Assembly (NCBI RefSeq): GCF_003094615.1
Contig: NZ_QDKO01000010.1
Span: 1-64,000 of the forward strand
Source of the DNA: Caulobacter radicis
Lineage (GTDB): Bacteria; Pseudomonadota; Alphaproteobacteria; Caulobacterales; Caulobacteraceae
Direction of reading: 5' to 3'
Length of the DNA: 64,000 nucleotides
In this document: positions 16,192 through 25,849 of the stretch, piece by piece
Layout: every line of letters starts with the position of its first letter
Numbering within the stretch: the stretch's first letter is position 1
The notes under the pieces: model-generated
Told to the model about the DNA's origin: nothing
The model's database searches: none
What the model saw: the letters and a program-made list of their open reading frames with translations, nothing else
Made by a program: the position numbers and the translations under genes

Positions 16192-17733
16192 CTACCGCCT
16201 CCGGCTCAATCCCCCCAGCAGCCCGCGCATGATCTCCCGCCCCGCCTGGCTGGCCACCGTCCGCAGCAGCGACTTGGCGAAGGTCTCGGCCATGCCCTGG
16301 CGGCTGGACGAGGCGCGGGGGCGGGAGGCGCGGGCGTCTTCGCGTTCCTCGCGGGCCCGTTCGCGTTCGCGCACCTTCTCCTCCGCCGCCCGCTGGCGCT
16401 CGGCCTCGGCGGCGGATGCGGCGGCGGCCGCGTCCTTCTGGGCCTGGGCGGCGCGGCCTTGCAGGGTCTCGTAGGCCGAGGCGCGGTCCTGGGCGGTGTC
16501 GTAGAGGCCGGCCACCGGGCTCCTGGCGATGGCGGCGGCGCGCTCTTCCGGCGTCAGCGGGCCCAGGCGCGAGGCCGGCGGCCGGATCAGGGTCTTCTGC
16601 ACCACGCAGGGTGCGCCCTTGGCGTCGAGCACCGAGACCAGGGCCTCGCCCACGCCCAGGGCCTGGATCGTCTCGGCGGTGTCGAAGGCCGGATTGACCC
16701 GGAACGACTGGGCCGCCGCCTTCAGCCCTTTCTGGTCGGCCGGGGTGTAGGCGCGCAGGGCGTGCTGCACGCGCGCGCCCAGCTGGCCCAGCACCGCGTC
16801 GGGAATGTCGGCCGGGTTCTGGGTGACGAAATAGATGCCCACGCCCTTGGAGCGGATCAGGCGCACCACCTGCTCGATCTTCTCCAGCAGCGGTTTCGGC
16901 GCGTCGTTGAACAGCAGGTGCGCCTCGTCGAAGAAGAACACCAGCTTGGGCTTTTCCGGATCGCCCACCTCGGGCAGCTCTTCGAACAGCTCCGACAGCA
17001 GCCACAGCAGGAAGGTCGAATAGAGCTTGGGCGACTGGATCAGCCTGTCGGCCGCCAGCACGTTGACATAGCCGCGCCCCGCCGTGTCGGTGCGCATGAT
17101 GTCGGCCAGGTTCAGGGCCGGCTCGCCGAAGAAGTGCTCGGCGCCCTGTGTCTGCAGCGTCAGCAGCTTGCGCTGGATCGTCCCGACGGTGGCGGCCGAG
17201 ACGTTGCCGTATTGGGTGCCGATCTCGCCCGCGTTGTCGGCCACGTATTTCAGCGCCGCCTGAAGGTCCTTCAGGTCGAGCAGCAGCAGGCCGTCCTTGT
17301 CGGCGACGTGGAAGGTGATGGTCAGCACCCCTTCCTGCACGTCGTTCAGCTCAAGCAGGCGCGAGAGCAGCAGCGGGCCCATCTCCGAGATGGTCGTGCG
17401 GATCGGGTGGCCCTTCTCGCCGAACAGGTCCCAGAAGATGGTCGGCGGCGCGGCCGGGGTCAGGGTGATGTCCATCGACGCGGCGCGGGCCTGCATCTTC
17501 TCGTTCGGCGTCCCCAGCGCGGCGACGCCGGAGAGGTCGCCCTTCACGTCGGCGGCGAACACCGGCACGCCCGCGTCGGCGAAGGCCTGGGCCATGACCT
17601 GCAGCGTCACCGTCTTGCCGGTGCCGGTGGCGCCGGCCACCACGCCGTGACGATTGGAGCGGTCCAGCCGCTGGGTGACGGGCCCTTCACCGAGCCCGAT
17701 CAGGATTTCACCTTCGCCGATCGCCAGGGTCAT
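16192..17733 (-). CDS. HerA-like ATPase (DUF853 family)
   Basis: 513 residues from ATG 17733, preceded by AGGGAAG with a 6-base gap; this start was preferred over an upstream extension to 17814. Walker A GATGTGKT is at 34-41, followed by [11 protein letters not shown], Walker B-like [12 protein letters not shown], and the arginine-finger type region [14 protein letters not shown]. The C-terminus is a charged Ala/Arg/Glu-rich helix followed by a hydrophobic conserved end ([22 protein letters not shown]). The family resembles the DNA-translocating HerA/FtsK superfamily, but its role is unknown. No NurA partner is visible. The gene is convergent with the DUF559 unit. Confidence 0.85.
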   Translation of the reverse strand: MTLAIGEGEILIGLGEGPVTQRLDRSNRHGVVAGATGTGKTVTLQVMAQAFADAGVPVFAADVKGDLSGVAALGTPNEKMQARAASMDITLTPAAPPTIFWDLFGEKGHPIRTTISEMGPLLLSRLLELNDVQEGVLTITFHVADKDGLLLLDLKDLQAALKYVADNAGEIGTQYGNVSAATVGTIQRKLLTLQTQGAEHFFGEPALNLADIMRTDTAGRGYVNVLAADRLIQSPKLYSTFLLWLLSELFEELPEVGDPEKPKLVFFFDEAHLLFNDAPKPLLEKIEQVVRLIRSKGVGIYFVTQNPADIPDAVLGQLGARVQHALRAYTPADQKGLKAAAQSFRVNPAFDTAETIQALGVGEALVSVLDAKGAPCVVQKTLIRPPASRLGPLTPEERAAAIARSPVAGLYDTAQDRASAYETLQGRAAQAQKDAAAAASAAEAERQRAAEEKVRERERAREEREDARASRPRASSSRQGMAETFAKSLLRTVASQAGREIMRGLLGGLSRRR

Positions 17734-17841
17734 GCGCAACTTCCCTACATGATTGAGGCTTAAGCCTAGCTCTGGCCTTGTCCTTCGCCAATCGGGCTGA
17801 ACAATGGTCCCCAAGACTTACGCGAACAGAGATTCCCGTCG

Positions 17842-18969
17842 ATGACGACCTTCACGCCCTCGATCACCAGCCGCAACGCCGTCGTCTTCCTGGCGGTGGT
17901 CGCGGCGGGCGCGGCCCTCTACTACATGCGCGGCATCCTCACCCCGCTGGTCCTGGCCATCTTCCTGGCGGTGATGATCGACAGTTTCGCCCGCGTCTTG
18001 ACGGTGCGGGTGCCCAGGTTCCCCGAGAAGCTGGCCCTGCCGACGGCCATCGTGCTGTCGCTGCTGCTGTTCGGCGGCTCGGTGTGGATCGTGGTCGAGA
18101 ACGGCGCCGGGTTCGTGGGCCAGGCCAAGGCCTACGCCCCCCGCCTCAACGAGGTGATCGCCAAGATCGCCGGCCTGTTCGGGATCCGCGTCGCCCCCAC
18201 GCTCGACGACCTGATCGCCCAGCTCAATCCGCAGCAATATGTCGGCGCCATCGCCGGCAGCCTGCAGAACTTCGCCTCCAACGCCGTCCTGGTGCTGATC
18301 TATCTGGGCTTCATCATCGCCTCGCGCCGGGGCTTCTCGCGCAAGATCGTCGCCCTGTTCCCGCACCACGCCGAGCGCGACCAGTCGGTGGCCCTGTTCC
18401 AGCGCATCCGCAACGGGGTCGAGCAGTACCTGTGGATCCAGACCGTCACCGGCCTGATGATCGCCGTGGCCGCCTGGGCGGTGATGGCCCTGGTCGGGCT
18501 CGACAACGCCTTCTTCTGGGCCTTCCTGATCTTCATCGCCGCCTACATCCCGATCATCGGCGGAGCCATCGGCTGCATCCTGCCGCCGCTGTTTGCTCTG
18601 GTGCAGTTCCCCCACAGCCTGCTGCCGGCCCTGATCCTGGCCGGCTCGCTGCAGGTGATCTTCTTCGTCGTGGGCAATGTCGTGCTGCCGCGCATGCAGG
18701 GCGACAGCCTGAACATGGACCCCACCGTCGTGCTGCTGTCGCTGGCCGTCTGGGGCGCGCTGTGGGGCGGCATCGGCATGTTCCTGTCCACGCCCCTGAC
18801 CGTCGCCCTGATGCTGATCCTGGCCCAGTTCGACGGCACCCGCTGGATCGCCATCCTGCTGTCGGAAGACGGCGATCCGACCAGCGAGCGGGCCACCGGC
18901 CACGGGCCGGCCGGGGTCGCCAAACAGGGATCGGCGAGAAAAAAGCCAAGTTCGAAAAAAGGGACTTAA
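17842..18969 (+). CDS. AI-2E family (TqsA/PerM-type) transporter
   Basis: 375 residues with the family layout: two N-terminal spans (VVFLAVVAAGAALYYM, LVLAIFLAVMI), a third span, a long cytoplasmic amphipathic stretch, and then a C-terminal block of spans containing the conserved AYIPIIGGAIGCILP and LPRMQGDSLNMDP segments. The family includes exporters of autoinducer-2 and Na+/H+ antiporter-like members; the substrate cannot be assigned here. The C-terminal tail is hydrophilic and Lys-rich. It is divergent from the HerA-like gene. Confidence 0.87.
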   Translation: MTTFTPSITSRNAVVFLAVVAAGAALYYMRGILTPLVLAIFLAVMIDSFARVLTVRVPRFPEKLALPTAIVLSLLLFGGSVWIVVENGAGFVGQAKAYAPRLNEVIAKIAGLFGIRVAPTLDDLIAQLNPQQYVGAIAGSLQNFASNAVLVLIYLGFIIASRRGFSRKIVALFPHHAERDQSVALFQRIRNGVEQYLWIQTVTGLMIAVAAWAVMALVGLDNAFFWAFLIFIAAYIPIIGGAIGCILPPLFALVQFPHSLLPALILAGSLQVIFFVVGNVVLPRMQGDSLNMDPTVVLLSLAVWGALWGGIGMFLSTPLTVALMLILAQFDGTRWIAILLSEDGDPTSERATGHGPAGVAKQGSARKKPSSKKGT

Positions 18970-18993
18970 AATTCCTGGAAGCGCTCCTATCTA
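18966..18993 (+). promoter_or_regulatory. possible promoter of the structured RNA
   Basis: TTAAAA at 18966-18971 and TATCTA at 18988-18993 are separated by 16 bases and would start transcription near 19000, just before the first C-rich hairpin. Each box matches the sigma-70 consensus at four or five of six positions. The -35 box overlaps the end of the transporter gene. Confidence 0.35.
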
Positions 18994-18995
18994 GG

Positions 18996-19135
18996 TCTGG
19001 TGCCGGGAGCCCCCCAATCCCGGTCCCGCGCGACGCCGGCCTGCTTTACCTGGCGCGTCGAACGCGGAAAACGCCCGCCGCTCCCCCCAAGGCGGGCCTG
19101 CGCCGCCGGTCTCCCCCCACCGGCGGCGCTTCCGT
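18996..19135 (+). ncRNA. candidate sRNA or 5' leader with three C-rich hairpin loops
   Basis: The 340-base gap between the transporter gene and gdhZ holds four consecutive hairpins. H1 19003-19023: CCGGGA, loop GCCCCCCAA, TCCCGG. H2 about 19031-19060: CGACGC / GCGTCG. H3 19073-19097: GCCCGCC, loop GCTCCCCCCAA, GGCGGGC. H4 19101-19128: CGCCGCCGG, loop TCTCCCCCCA, CCGGCGGCG. The loops share CCCCCCA while the stems differ in sequence, as expected for RNA-level selection. C-rich loops that pair with Shine-Dalgarno sequences are a known feature of some alphaproteobacterial sRNAs. No T-run terminator follows H4, so it may instead be the leader of gdhZ, whose ATG is 182 bases downstream. Confidence 0.45.
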
Positions 19136-19309
19136 GTCCGGAGCAGCGTTTCCGAACAATCCTCGGCCAGGGCGTCCGGATAGAAATGTGGGTGGCGCTT
19201 CCTTCGGAATTCAGCAGTTTAGGCAAAATATTGTTCGGTTCTCGGGCGTGTCGGTTGAACGCGCACGGGAAAGGGCTAGGTTGTCGCCAAAAATTCGCGA
19301 GGAAATCCC

Positions 19310-22300
19310 ATGGTCGGCGATAGTGACCGCAAGGCGAACCAACAGACGTCCAGCGCCCAGGGCACGGCTCTGAGCGCGGCTCTGGAAACGGCTTTCGGCG
19401 GTGCGCTCACCCCTGCCCAGGCCCAGTTCGCGGCGCTGGCCGCCGAAGACTGGTCGGCCGAAGAACTGCCCGCCGTCGAGGCCGGCGACGTGGCCGCCGA
19501 GCTGGCCGCCCTCTACCGTTTCGCCGAAGCTTCGGCCAACGAGGCCCTGGCCCTGCGCGTGCGCACCGCCAAGGGCGGCGACGTCCTCGAGATCGTCCAG
19601 CCCGACCGTCCCTTCCTCGTCGATTCGATCATGGGCGCCATCGCCGAGACCGGCTTCTCGGTGCGGGCCATGTTCCACCCGATGGTCGAGCTCGCCGGAC
19701 AGCGCCGGTCGCTGATCCAGGTGTGGCTCGAGCCCGTCGGCCAGGACCGTGAAGAGGCCCTGCTGACCGCCGTCCGCGACGCCCTGGCCGACGCCCACCG
19801 CGCCGTCGACGACTTCGACGCCATGCGCGCCCTGATGCGCCGCACGATCGACGAGCTGCGCGGCGCCCAGGTCGACATCCCCGCCGAAGAGCGCGCCGAG
19901 GGCGTCGACTTCCTCGACTGGCTGGAAGGCGACCACTTCGTGTTCCTGGGCGCGCGGGTCTACGACTATCCGCGCACCGCCGACGGCGGCTATGCCGCCG
20001 AGGAGCCGCTCTATCAGCCCGAAGGCAGCCTGGGCGTCCTGCGCGACCAGACCCGCACCGTCCTGCGCCGCGAAAGCGAGCCGGCGATCCTGTCGCCGCA
20101 GGTGCGCGACCACCTGCTGCTGGGCGCCCCGCTGGTCGTGGCCAAGTCGAACCTGCGCTCCAAGGTCCACCGCCGCGGCTACATGGACTACGTCGGCGTG
20201 CGCCGCTACGGCGCCGACGGCAAGCCCTCGGGCGAGGTCCGCTTCGTGGGCCTGTTCACCGCCGAGGCCTATGAGACCCCCGCCCACGAGGTGCCGCTGA
20301 TCCGCCGCAAGGTCGAGCACGTGCTGGACCGGGCCGGCAAGGATCCCGACAGCCACAACGGCAAGCGTCTGCGCAACATCCTCGAGACCTGGCCGCGCGA
20401 CGAGCTGTTCCAGATCGAGGAGGGCGACCTGCTCTCCATGGCGCTGGGCGTGCTGCACCTCTACGACCGCCCGCGCGTGCGCCTGTTCACCCGCCGCGAC
20501 CCGTTCGACCGCTTCATCTCGGCCCTGCTGTTCGTGCCGCGCGAGCGCTATGACTCGGGCGTGCGCCAGCGCGCCGGCGACCTGCTCAGCCAGGCCTTCG
20601 ACGGCCGCGTCTCGGCCTATTATCCCAGCTTCTCCGACGCGCCCCTGGCCCGGGTGCACTACATCCTCGGCGTCAAGCCGGGCGCCCATCCCGAGCCGGA
20701 CCTGGCCGCGCTGGAAGCGGCCATCGCCGAGACCACCCGCACCTGGGACGACCGCTTCGAGGCCATCGTCCGCGAGCGCGGCGCCACCCGCCCGGTGGTC
20801 GACACCCTGTCGCGCTGGGCCGGCGCCTTCCCGCCCGGCTACCGCGACCAGTACGACGCGCCCGAGGCCCTGGCCGACATCGCCGTCGTCGACGACCTGA
20901 AGGCCGGCGAGGCCGTGCGCGTGCGGGCCTTCCGCCGCGACGGCGACGACGCCATGACCTTCCGCTTCAAGCTGTATCGTCCGGGCGCGGCCGCGCCGCT
21001 GGCCGACGTGCTGCCGATCCTCGAGCACATGGGCCTGAAGGCCCTGATCGAGGACGGCTTCAAGCTGAAGCCCACCATCGACGCCCTCAAGGCCCCGACC
21101 TGGGTGCACGAATTCGTGCTGCGCGACGAGCAGGGCGAGCACCTGTCCTTCGCCGACATCAAGTCGGCCTTCGAGGCCGCCTTCGTCGCCATCTGGACCG
21201 GCCGCGCGGAAAGCGACGGCTTCAACCGCCTGGTGCTGGAGCTGGGCGTCGACTGGCGCGAGGCCGCCCTGGTGCGCGCCCTGGCCCGCTATCGCCAGCA
21301 GACGGGCCTCGACCCCTCGCAGGCCGTGCAGGAAGCCGCCCTGGCCGACAATCCGGGCGTCGCGCGCCTGATCCTGGATCTCTTCCGCATCAAGTTCGAC
21401 CCGGCCATCGCCGCCGACCTGGCCGCCCGCAAGGCGCAGGCCGCCGCCGTCGCCGAGAAGATCACCGAGGCCCTGCAGGCGGTCGAAAGCCTGGACGCAG
21501 ACCGGGCCCTGCGCCGCATCGCCGCCCTGGTCGGCGCCATCCAGCGCACCAACTTCTACCAGGCCGGCGAGGATGGGGCCGCCAAGCCGCACATCAGCTT
21601 CAAGATCGCCTCGCGCGAACTGGCCGACCTGCCCGCGCCCAAGCCCTACCGCGAGATCTTCGTCTCGGCCCCGCACGTCGAGGGCGTGCACCTGCGCTTT
21701 GGTCCCGTCGCCCGCGGCGGCCTGCGCTGGTCCGACCGCCGCGACGACTTCCGCACCGAAGTGCTCGGCCTGGTCAAAGCCCAGCAGGTCAAGAACGCGG
21801 TCATCGTGCCGGTCGGCTCGAAGGGCGGCTTCTATCCCAAGCAACTGCCGCGCGGCGGCGACCGCGACGCCATCCAGGCCGAGGCCATCCGCGCCTACAA
21901 GACCTTCCTGTCGGGCCTCTTGGACATCACCGACAATATCGACGCCGACAACCAGGTGATCGCCCCGCCGGCCGTGGTCGCCCACGACGGCGAGGATCCC
22001 TACCTGGTCGTCGCCGCCGACAAGGGCACGGCCACCTTCTCCGACATCGCCAACGGCCTGGCCGAGAGCTACGGCTTCTGGCTGGGCGACGCGTTCGCTT
22101 CAGGGGGATCGGTGGGCTACGACCACAAGGTCATGGGCATCACCGCCCGCGGCGCCTGGGAAGCGGTCAAGCGCCACTTCCGCGAGCTGGGCAAGGATAT
22201 CCAGGCCGAGCCGTTCACCGTGGTCGGCGTCGGCGACATGTCGGGCGACGTGTTCGGCAACGGCATGCTGCTGTCCAAGCAGACCAAGCTCCTGGCCGCC

Positions 22301-24136
22301 TTCGACCACCGTCACATCTTCCTCGATCCCGATCCGGATCCGGCCGTCTCGTGGGCCGAACGCGACCGCATGTTCAAGCTGCCGCGCTCGTCCTGGGCCG
22401 ACTATGACGCCAGCAAGCTCTCCAAGGGCGGCGCCATCGTGCCGCGGAACCAGAAGGAGATCCCGCTGTCGCCCGAGGTCCAGGCCATGCTCGATCTCAA
22501 GGCCGCCAGCGTCTCGCCGGCCGAGCTGATGACCGCGATCCTCAAGTCGCGCGCCGAGCTGCTCTATCTCGGCGGCATCGGCACCTATGTGAAGGCCAAG
22601 GGCGAGACCAACGCCGAGGCCGGCGACAAGGCCAACGACGCCATCCGCGTCAACGGCGCCGACCTGCGGGTCAAGGTCGTGGGCGAGGGCGCCAATCTGG
22701 GCCTGACCCAGGCCGGCCGCATCGAGTTCGCGCAGGCTGCTGGCCATCTCAACACCGACGCCATCGACAACAGCGCCGGCGTCGACAGCTCCGACCACGA
22801 GGTCAACATCAAGATCCTCACGGGCCTGCTGGAACGTTCGGGCGAGCTGACCCGCCCGGACCGCAACACGCTGCTGGCCTCGATGACCGACGACGTCGCC
22901 CATCACGTGCTGGAGCACAACTACGACCAGACCCTGGCGCTCACCTTGCTTGAAAGCGACAGCGTCGAGGAGCTGGAGGCCCATGCCCGCTTCATGAGCG
23001 AGCTGGAGGCCCGCGGGCGCCTGGACCGCAAGGTCGAGGGCCTGCCCGAGGCCGCCGTCCTGGCCGACCGCGCCCAGGCCAAGAAGGGCCTGACCCGTCC
23101 GGAACTGGCCGTGCTGCTGGCCTACGGCAAGCTCGACCTGTTCGACGACATCATCGCCTCGCGCGCGCCGGACGATCCCTGGTTCGAGACCACCCTGCGC
23201 GGCTACTTCCCGCAGGCGCTCGGCAAGTATGCCGACGCCATGCAGAAGCACCGCCTCAAGCGCGAGATCATCGCCACGGTGGTCGGCAACCAGATGGTCA
23301 ACATGTGCGGCCCGACCTTCCCGAGCCGCCTGAAGGCCGCCGCCGGCTGCGACGTCGAGGCCCTGGTGGTCGGCTTCGCCGCCGCCCGCGAGATCCTGGG
23401 CGTCGACGCCCTGTGGGACCAGGTCTCGGCGCTGGACAACCAGGCCGAGGCCGAGGGCCAGACCGCCCTCTACAAGGCCCTGGCCTACGCCCTGCGCAGC
23501 CTGACCTTCTGGCTGGCCCGGCGGGCCTTCCGCGACAAGTCCAGCGTGCAGCAACTGGTCGAGGCCTATGGCCCGTCGGTGGCGGCTCTCAAGAGCAAGA
23601 CCCCGGCCATCCTGTCGGCCTTCGAGCAGAAGACCACGGCCAAGCGCGCCAAGGCCTATGTCGCCGACGGCGCCCCGCAGGCCCTGGCCGAAGCGGTCGC
23701 GGCCCTGCAGCCGGTGACCACGGCCGCCGACCTCGTCGACCTGGGCAACGCGTCCAGCTGGTCGGTCGAGAATGTCGCGCGCCTCTATCACCAGGTCGGC
23801 GCGGCCCTGGGCTTCGACCGCCTGCGCTGGGCGGCCGGCCAGTTCGTCGGCGGCGACAGCTTCGAGCGCCTGGCGGTGCGTCGCCTGATCGAGGACCTGC
23901 TGCTCGAACAGGCCGCCATCACCCAGGCGGTGCTGAAGTTCTCGGCCAACGCCCAAGCCGGCGACGACGAGGCTTCGGCCAAGCAGGCTGTGGCCTCCTG
24001 GGCCGCCCTGCGCGCCGACCGCGTCAAGGCCGCCAAGCGCACGGTGGAAGACATCGAGCAGGCCGGCGGCGGCTGGACCTTCGCCAAGCTCACCATCGCC
24101 AACGCGGCGTTGCGCGAGCTGTCGGTGCAGGGCTGA
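19310..24136 (+). CDS. gdhZ: large NAD-dependent glutamate dehydrogenase (GdhZ type)
   Basis: 1608 residues, the length of the L_180-type NAD-GDH class. The catalytic region in the middle carries RGGLRWSDRRDDFRTEVLGL, the conserved lysine block PVGSKGGFYPKQLP, the nucleotide-binding GVGDMSGDVFGNGML and the VVGEGANLGLTQAGR segment. It oxidatively deaminates glutamate to 2-oxoglutarate with NAD+. In C. crescentus GdhZ also stimulates FtsZ disassembly together with KidO, linking catabolism to division (known for the ortholog). The weak SD is GAGGAAA about 5 bases before the ATG. The long upstream gap with C-rich hairpins suggests post-transcriptional control. The last 60 codons show no oddities. 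Confidence 0.95.
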   Translation: MVGDSDRKANQQTSSAQGTALSAALETAFGGALTPAQAQFAALAAEDWSAEELPAVEAGDVAAELAALYRFAEASANEALALRVRTAKGGDVLEIVQPDRPFLVDSIMGAIAETGFSVRAMFHPMVELAGQRRSLIQVWLEPVGQDREEALLTAVRDALADAHRAVDDFDAMRALMRRTIDELRGAQVDIPAEERAEGVDFLDWLEGDHFVFLGARVYDYPRTADGGYAAEEPLYQPEGSLGVLRDQTRTVLRRESEPAILSPQVRDHLLLGAPLVVAKSNLRSKVHRRGYMDYVGVRRYGADGKPSGEVRFVGLFTAEAYETPAHEVPLIRRKVEHVLDRAGKDPDSHNGKRLRNILETWPRDELFQIEEGDLLSMALGVLHLYDRPRVRLFTRRDPFDRFISALLFVPRERYDSGVRQRAGDLLSQAFDGRVSAYYPSFSDAPLARVHYILGVKPGAHPEPDLAALEAAIAETTRTWDDRFEAIVRERGATRPVVDTLSRWAGAFPPGYRDQYDAPEALADIAVVDDLKAGEAVRVRAFRRDGDDAMTFRFKLYRPGAAAPLADVLPILEHMGLKALIEDGFKLKPTIDALKAPTWVHEFVLRDEQGEHLSFADIKSAFEAAFVAIWTGRAESDGFNRLVLELGVDWREAALVRALARYRQQTGLDPSQAVQEAALADNPGVARLILDLFRIKFDPAIAADLAARKAQAAAVAEKITEALQAVESLDADRALRRIAALVGAIQRTNFYQAGEDGAAKPHISFKIASRELADLPAPKPYREIFVSAPHVEGVHLRFGPVARGGLRWSDRRDDFRTEVLGLVKAQQVKNAVIVPVGSKGGFYPKQLPRGGDRDAIQAEAIRAYKTFLSGLLDITDNIDADNQVIAPPAVVAHDGEDPYLVVAADKGTATFSDIANGLAESYGFWLGDAFASGGSVGYDHKVMGITARGAWEAVKRHFRELGKDIQAEPFTVVGVGDMSGDVFGNGMLLSKQTKLLAAFDHRHIFLDPDPDPAVSWAERDRMFKLPRSSWADYDASKLSKGGAIVPRNQKEIPLSPEVQAMLDLKAASVSPAELMTAILKSRAELLYLGGIGTYVKAKGETNAEAGDKANDAIRVNGADLRVKVVGEGANLGLTQAGRIEFAQAAGHLNTDAIDNSAGVDSSDHEVNIKILTGLLERSGELTRPDRNTLLASMTDDVAHHVLEHNYDQTLALTLLESDSVEELEAHARFMSELEARGRLDRKVEGLPEAAVLADRAQAKKGLTRPELAVLLAYGKLDLFDDIIASRAPDDPWFETTLRGYFPQALGKYADAMQKHRLKREIIATVVGNQMVNMCGPTFPSRLKAAAGCDVEALVVGFAAAREILGVDALWDQVSALDNQAEAEGQTALYKALAYALRSLTFWLARRAFRDKSSVQQLVEAYGPSVAALKSKTPAILSAFEQKTTAKRAKAYVADGAPQALAEAVAALQPVTTAADLVDLGNASSWSVENVARLYHQVGAALGFDRLRWAAGQFVGGDSFERLAVRRLIEDLLLEQAAITQAVLKFSANAQAGDDEASAKQAVASWAALRADRVKAAKRTVEDIEQAGGGWTFAKLTIANAALRELSVQG

Positions 24137-24141
24137 GGCTC

Positions 24142-24263
24142 CACCCCTCCCCCTTGATGGGGGAGGGGCAGGGGCGGGGGTGAACACGGCGGCGGACGCC
24201 TGCGCCGTGGCCAACTCAGCAACCACCCCCATTCCCGACCCTTCCCCCATCAAGGGGGAAGGG
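24142..24263. repeat. family D inverted-repeat element between gdhZ and the DUF418 gene
   Basis: The left arm begins CACCCCTCCCCCTTGATGGG and continues to GGGGCGGGGGTG; the right arm (about 24221-24263) is its reverse complement with a few changes and ends in CCCATCAAGGGGGAAGG. Each arm itself folds (CCCCCTTGATGGGGG). About 40 bases of unrelated sequence lie between the arms. The element starts 6 bases past the gdhZ stop codon. Confidence 0.8.
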
Positions 24264-24328
24264 AGAACGGGGACTACCCGCCGCCCGCGACGCAGGCCAC
24301 CATCCCCCCGCCGAATCCCGGGGGATCC

Positions 24329-25516
24329 ATGGCCGCTGACAAAGACCGCATCATCCTGCTCGACGCCCTGCGGGGGCTGGGCGTGCTGGGCATACTGCTG
24401 TGCAATGCGCCGGGCTTCGCCTTCCCGATGGCGCTCAGCGACAGCGTCCGCGCCTGGCCGTTCGGGACGGGACCCGAGACGATGTCGGTGTGGCTGGTCA
24501 CCCAGTGGCTGTTCCAGCGCAAGTTCGTCACCCTGTTCTCGATGCTGTTCGGGATCTCGATGTTCCTGGTCGGCGGCGAGAAGGGCCCCGTTTCGCAAGG
24601 CGGGGCGGGGAAGGGCGGGATGCTCTACCGCCGTCTGGGCTGGCTTCTGGTGTTCGGGATCGTCCACGGCTTCGCCATCTGGTGGGGCGACGTGCTGCTG
24701 AGCTACGCCCTGGCCGGCTTCGCCGTGGCCCAGGCCCGCTCGTGGCCGGCCCGCAAGCTGCTGTCCTGGGGGATCGGCCTGTGGGTCGCCTTCTCGGCGA
24801 TGATCATCCTGAGCCTTGGCCTGCTGGCCTTCGCCCCGTCGACCGTCGCCGCCGCCGAGGCCGCCGGGGGCGCGGCCGCCATCGCCGCCTATCGCGGCGA
24901 CTTCATGCAGTCGCTGGCTATCAACGCCGGCGAGCGGCTGGAGAACCTGCCCTACGAGCCGATCATCTTCCTGCTGACGACCGCGCTGATGATGATCGGC
25001 CTGGGCGCCTACAAGAAGGGCGTGTTCACCGGGGCGGCCTCGGGGCGGACCTACGGCGTGCTGATCGCCGTCGGCCTGGCCGCCCTGGCCCTGGTCGGCT
25101 GGCCGCATTTCGCCTTCGTGCTGAACGGCATGCAGGAGCGCGACCTGCGCCTGGCCGAGGGGCTGCAGACGGTCACCGCGCCGCTGACCACCCTGGCCTA
25201 TGTCGGGCTGATGGCGCTGGCGGCGCGCTCGACGGGTTTCTGGCGCAAGATCCCCGCCGTCCTGGCGCCGGTCGGCCAGATGGCCTTCACCAACTACATC
25301 GCCCAGTCGCTGGTGATGACCGCCATCTTCTACGGCGGCCGCGGCCTTGGCCTCTATGCCCGCCTCGACCGCCCGGCCCTGGCCCTGATCGTCGTCGCCC
25401 TCTGGATCGCCCAGGTGCTGTGGTCGCGCTGGTGGCTCGCGCGCTTCTCCATGGGACCGCTGGAGTGGGTCTGGCGGCGGCTGTATCGCGGGCCGACGCG
25501 GTTGCGGCGCTCATAA
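24329..25516 (+). CDS. DUF418 membrane protein (YeiB-like)
   Basis: 395 residues. The N-terminus RIILLDALRGLGVLGILLCN matches the start of DUF418/acyltransferase-related proteins, then about ten spans, with KFVTLFSMLFGISMFL and GRMAFTNY-like GQMAFTNYIAQS, and the closing GPLEWVWRRLYRG that is hallmark C-terminal sequence of this family. The biochemical role is unknown; relation to membrane acyltransferases suggests a surface or small-molecule acyl-transfer job. SD GGGGGAT is adjacent to the ATG. It is alone between two repeat elements. Confidence 0.87.
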   Translation: MAADKDRIILLDALRGLGVLGILLCNAPGFAFPMALSDSVRAWPFGTGPETMSVWLVTQWLFQRKFVTLFSMLFGISMFLVGGEKGPVSQGGAGKGGMLYRRLGWLLVFGIVHGFAIWWGDVLLSYALAGFAVAQARSWPARKLLSWGIGLWVAFSAMIILSLGLLAFAPSTVAAAEAAGGAAAIAAYRGDFMQSLAINAGERLENLPYEPIIFLLTTALMMIGLGAYKKGVFTGAASGRTYGVLIAVGLAALALVGWPHFAFVLNGMQERDLRLAEGLQTVTAPLTTLAYVGLMALAARSTGFWRKIPAVLAPVGQMAFTNYIAQSLVMTAIFYGGRGLGLYARLDRPALALIVVALWIAQVLWSRWWLARFSMGPLEWVWRRLYRGPTRLRRS

Positions 25517-25520
25517 ACTC

Positions 25521-25642
25521 CCGTCATTCCCCCCTTGTGGCGGGAACCCCTGGTTCAGCTGACACGTGAGACGTAAGCGGCGCGCCGAATTCCGCTAAGG
25601 GAGGGGCCGGACATCAAATCCCTCTCTCTAAGAGAGAGGGAT
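25521..25642. repeat. chimeric repeat: half a family F element joined to a family A palindrome
   Basis: 25521-25608 matches the left half of family F (CCGTCATTCC, TTGTGGCGGGAACCCCTGGTT, then the same interior as the copy at 54262). Instead of the expected right arm, the sequence passes into AGGGAGGGGCC and then the exact 25-base family A palindrome at 25618-25642 (ATCCCTCTCTCT / AGAGAGAGGGAT). The remainder of the gap to 25849 shows one further 8-bp hairpin (GCATTCCC / GGGAATGC, 25698-25725) and no gene. Confidence 0.7.
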
Positions 25643-25849
25643 TCTGGACGGCGCCAACTTCCGCATCGGGTCCAAGTCCGCGTCTGCTGGCAGCGGCGCA
25701 TTCCCCGCCACATGCGCGGGAATGCCGGGGTGATCCTTGAGGCAATAACGCCAGCTTCCCCGAATAACCGCGTGCGTCATATGGTTGTCGCCGGGCGGGA
25801 CTAACGCGACCACGAGACGTCGCGGGCGTCCAGTCGGGGAGTGCGTTGC

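Noticed and set aside
19211..21985. 924-codon minus-strand frame over gdhZ
   Set aside because: Complementary shadow of gdhZ codons (GCC/GGC bias); no domain is recognisable, while the plus-strand frame shows full enzyme motifs.
22100..25108. 1002-codon minus-strand frame spanning gdhZ and the DUF418 gene
   Set aside because: It crosses two plus-strand genes and a repeat element and has shadow-type composition.
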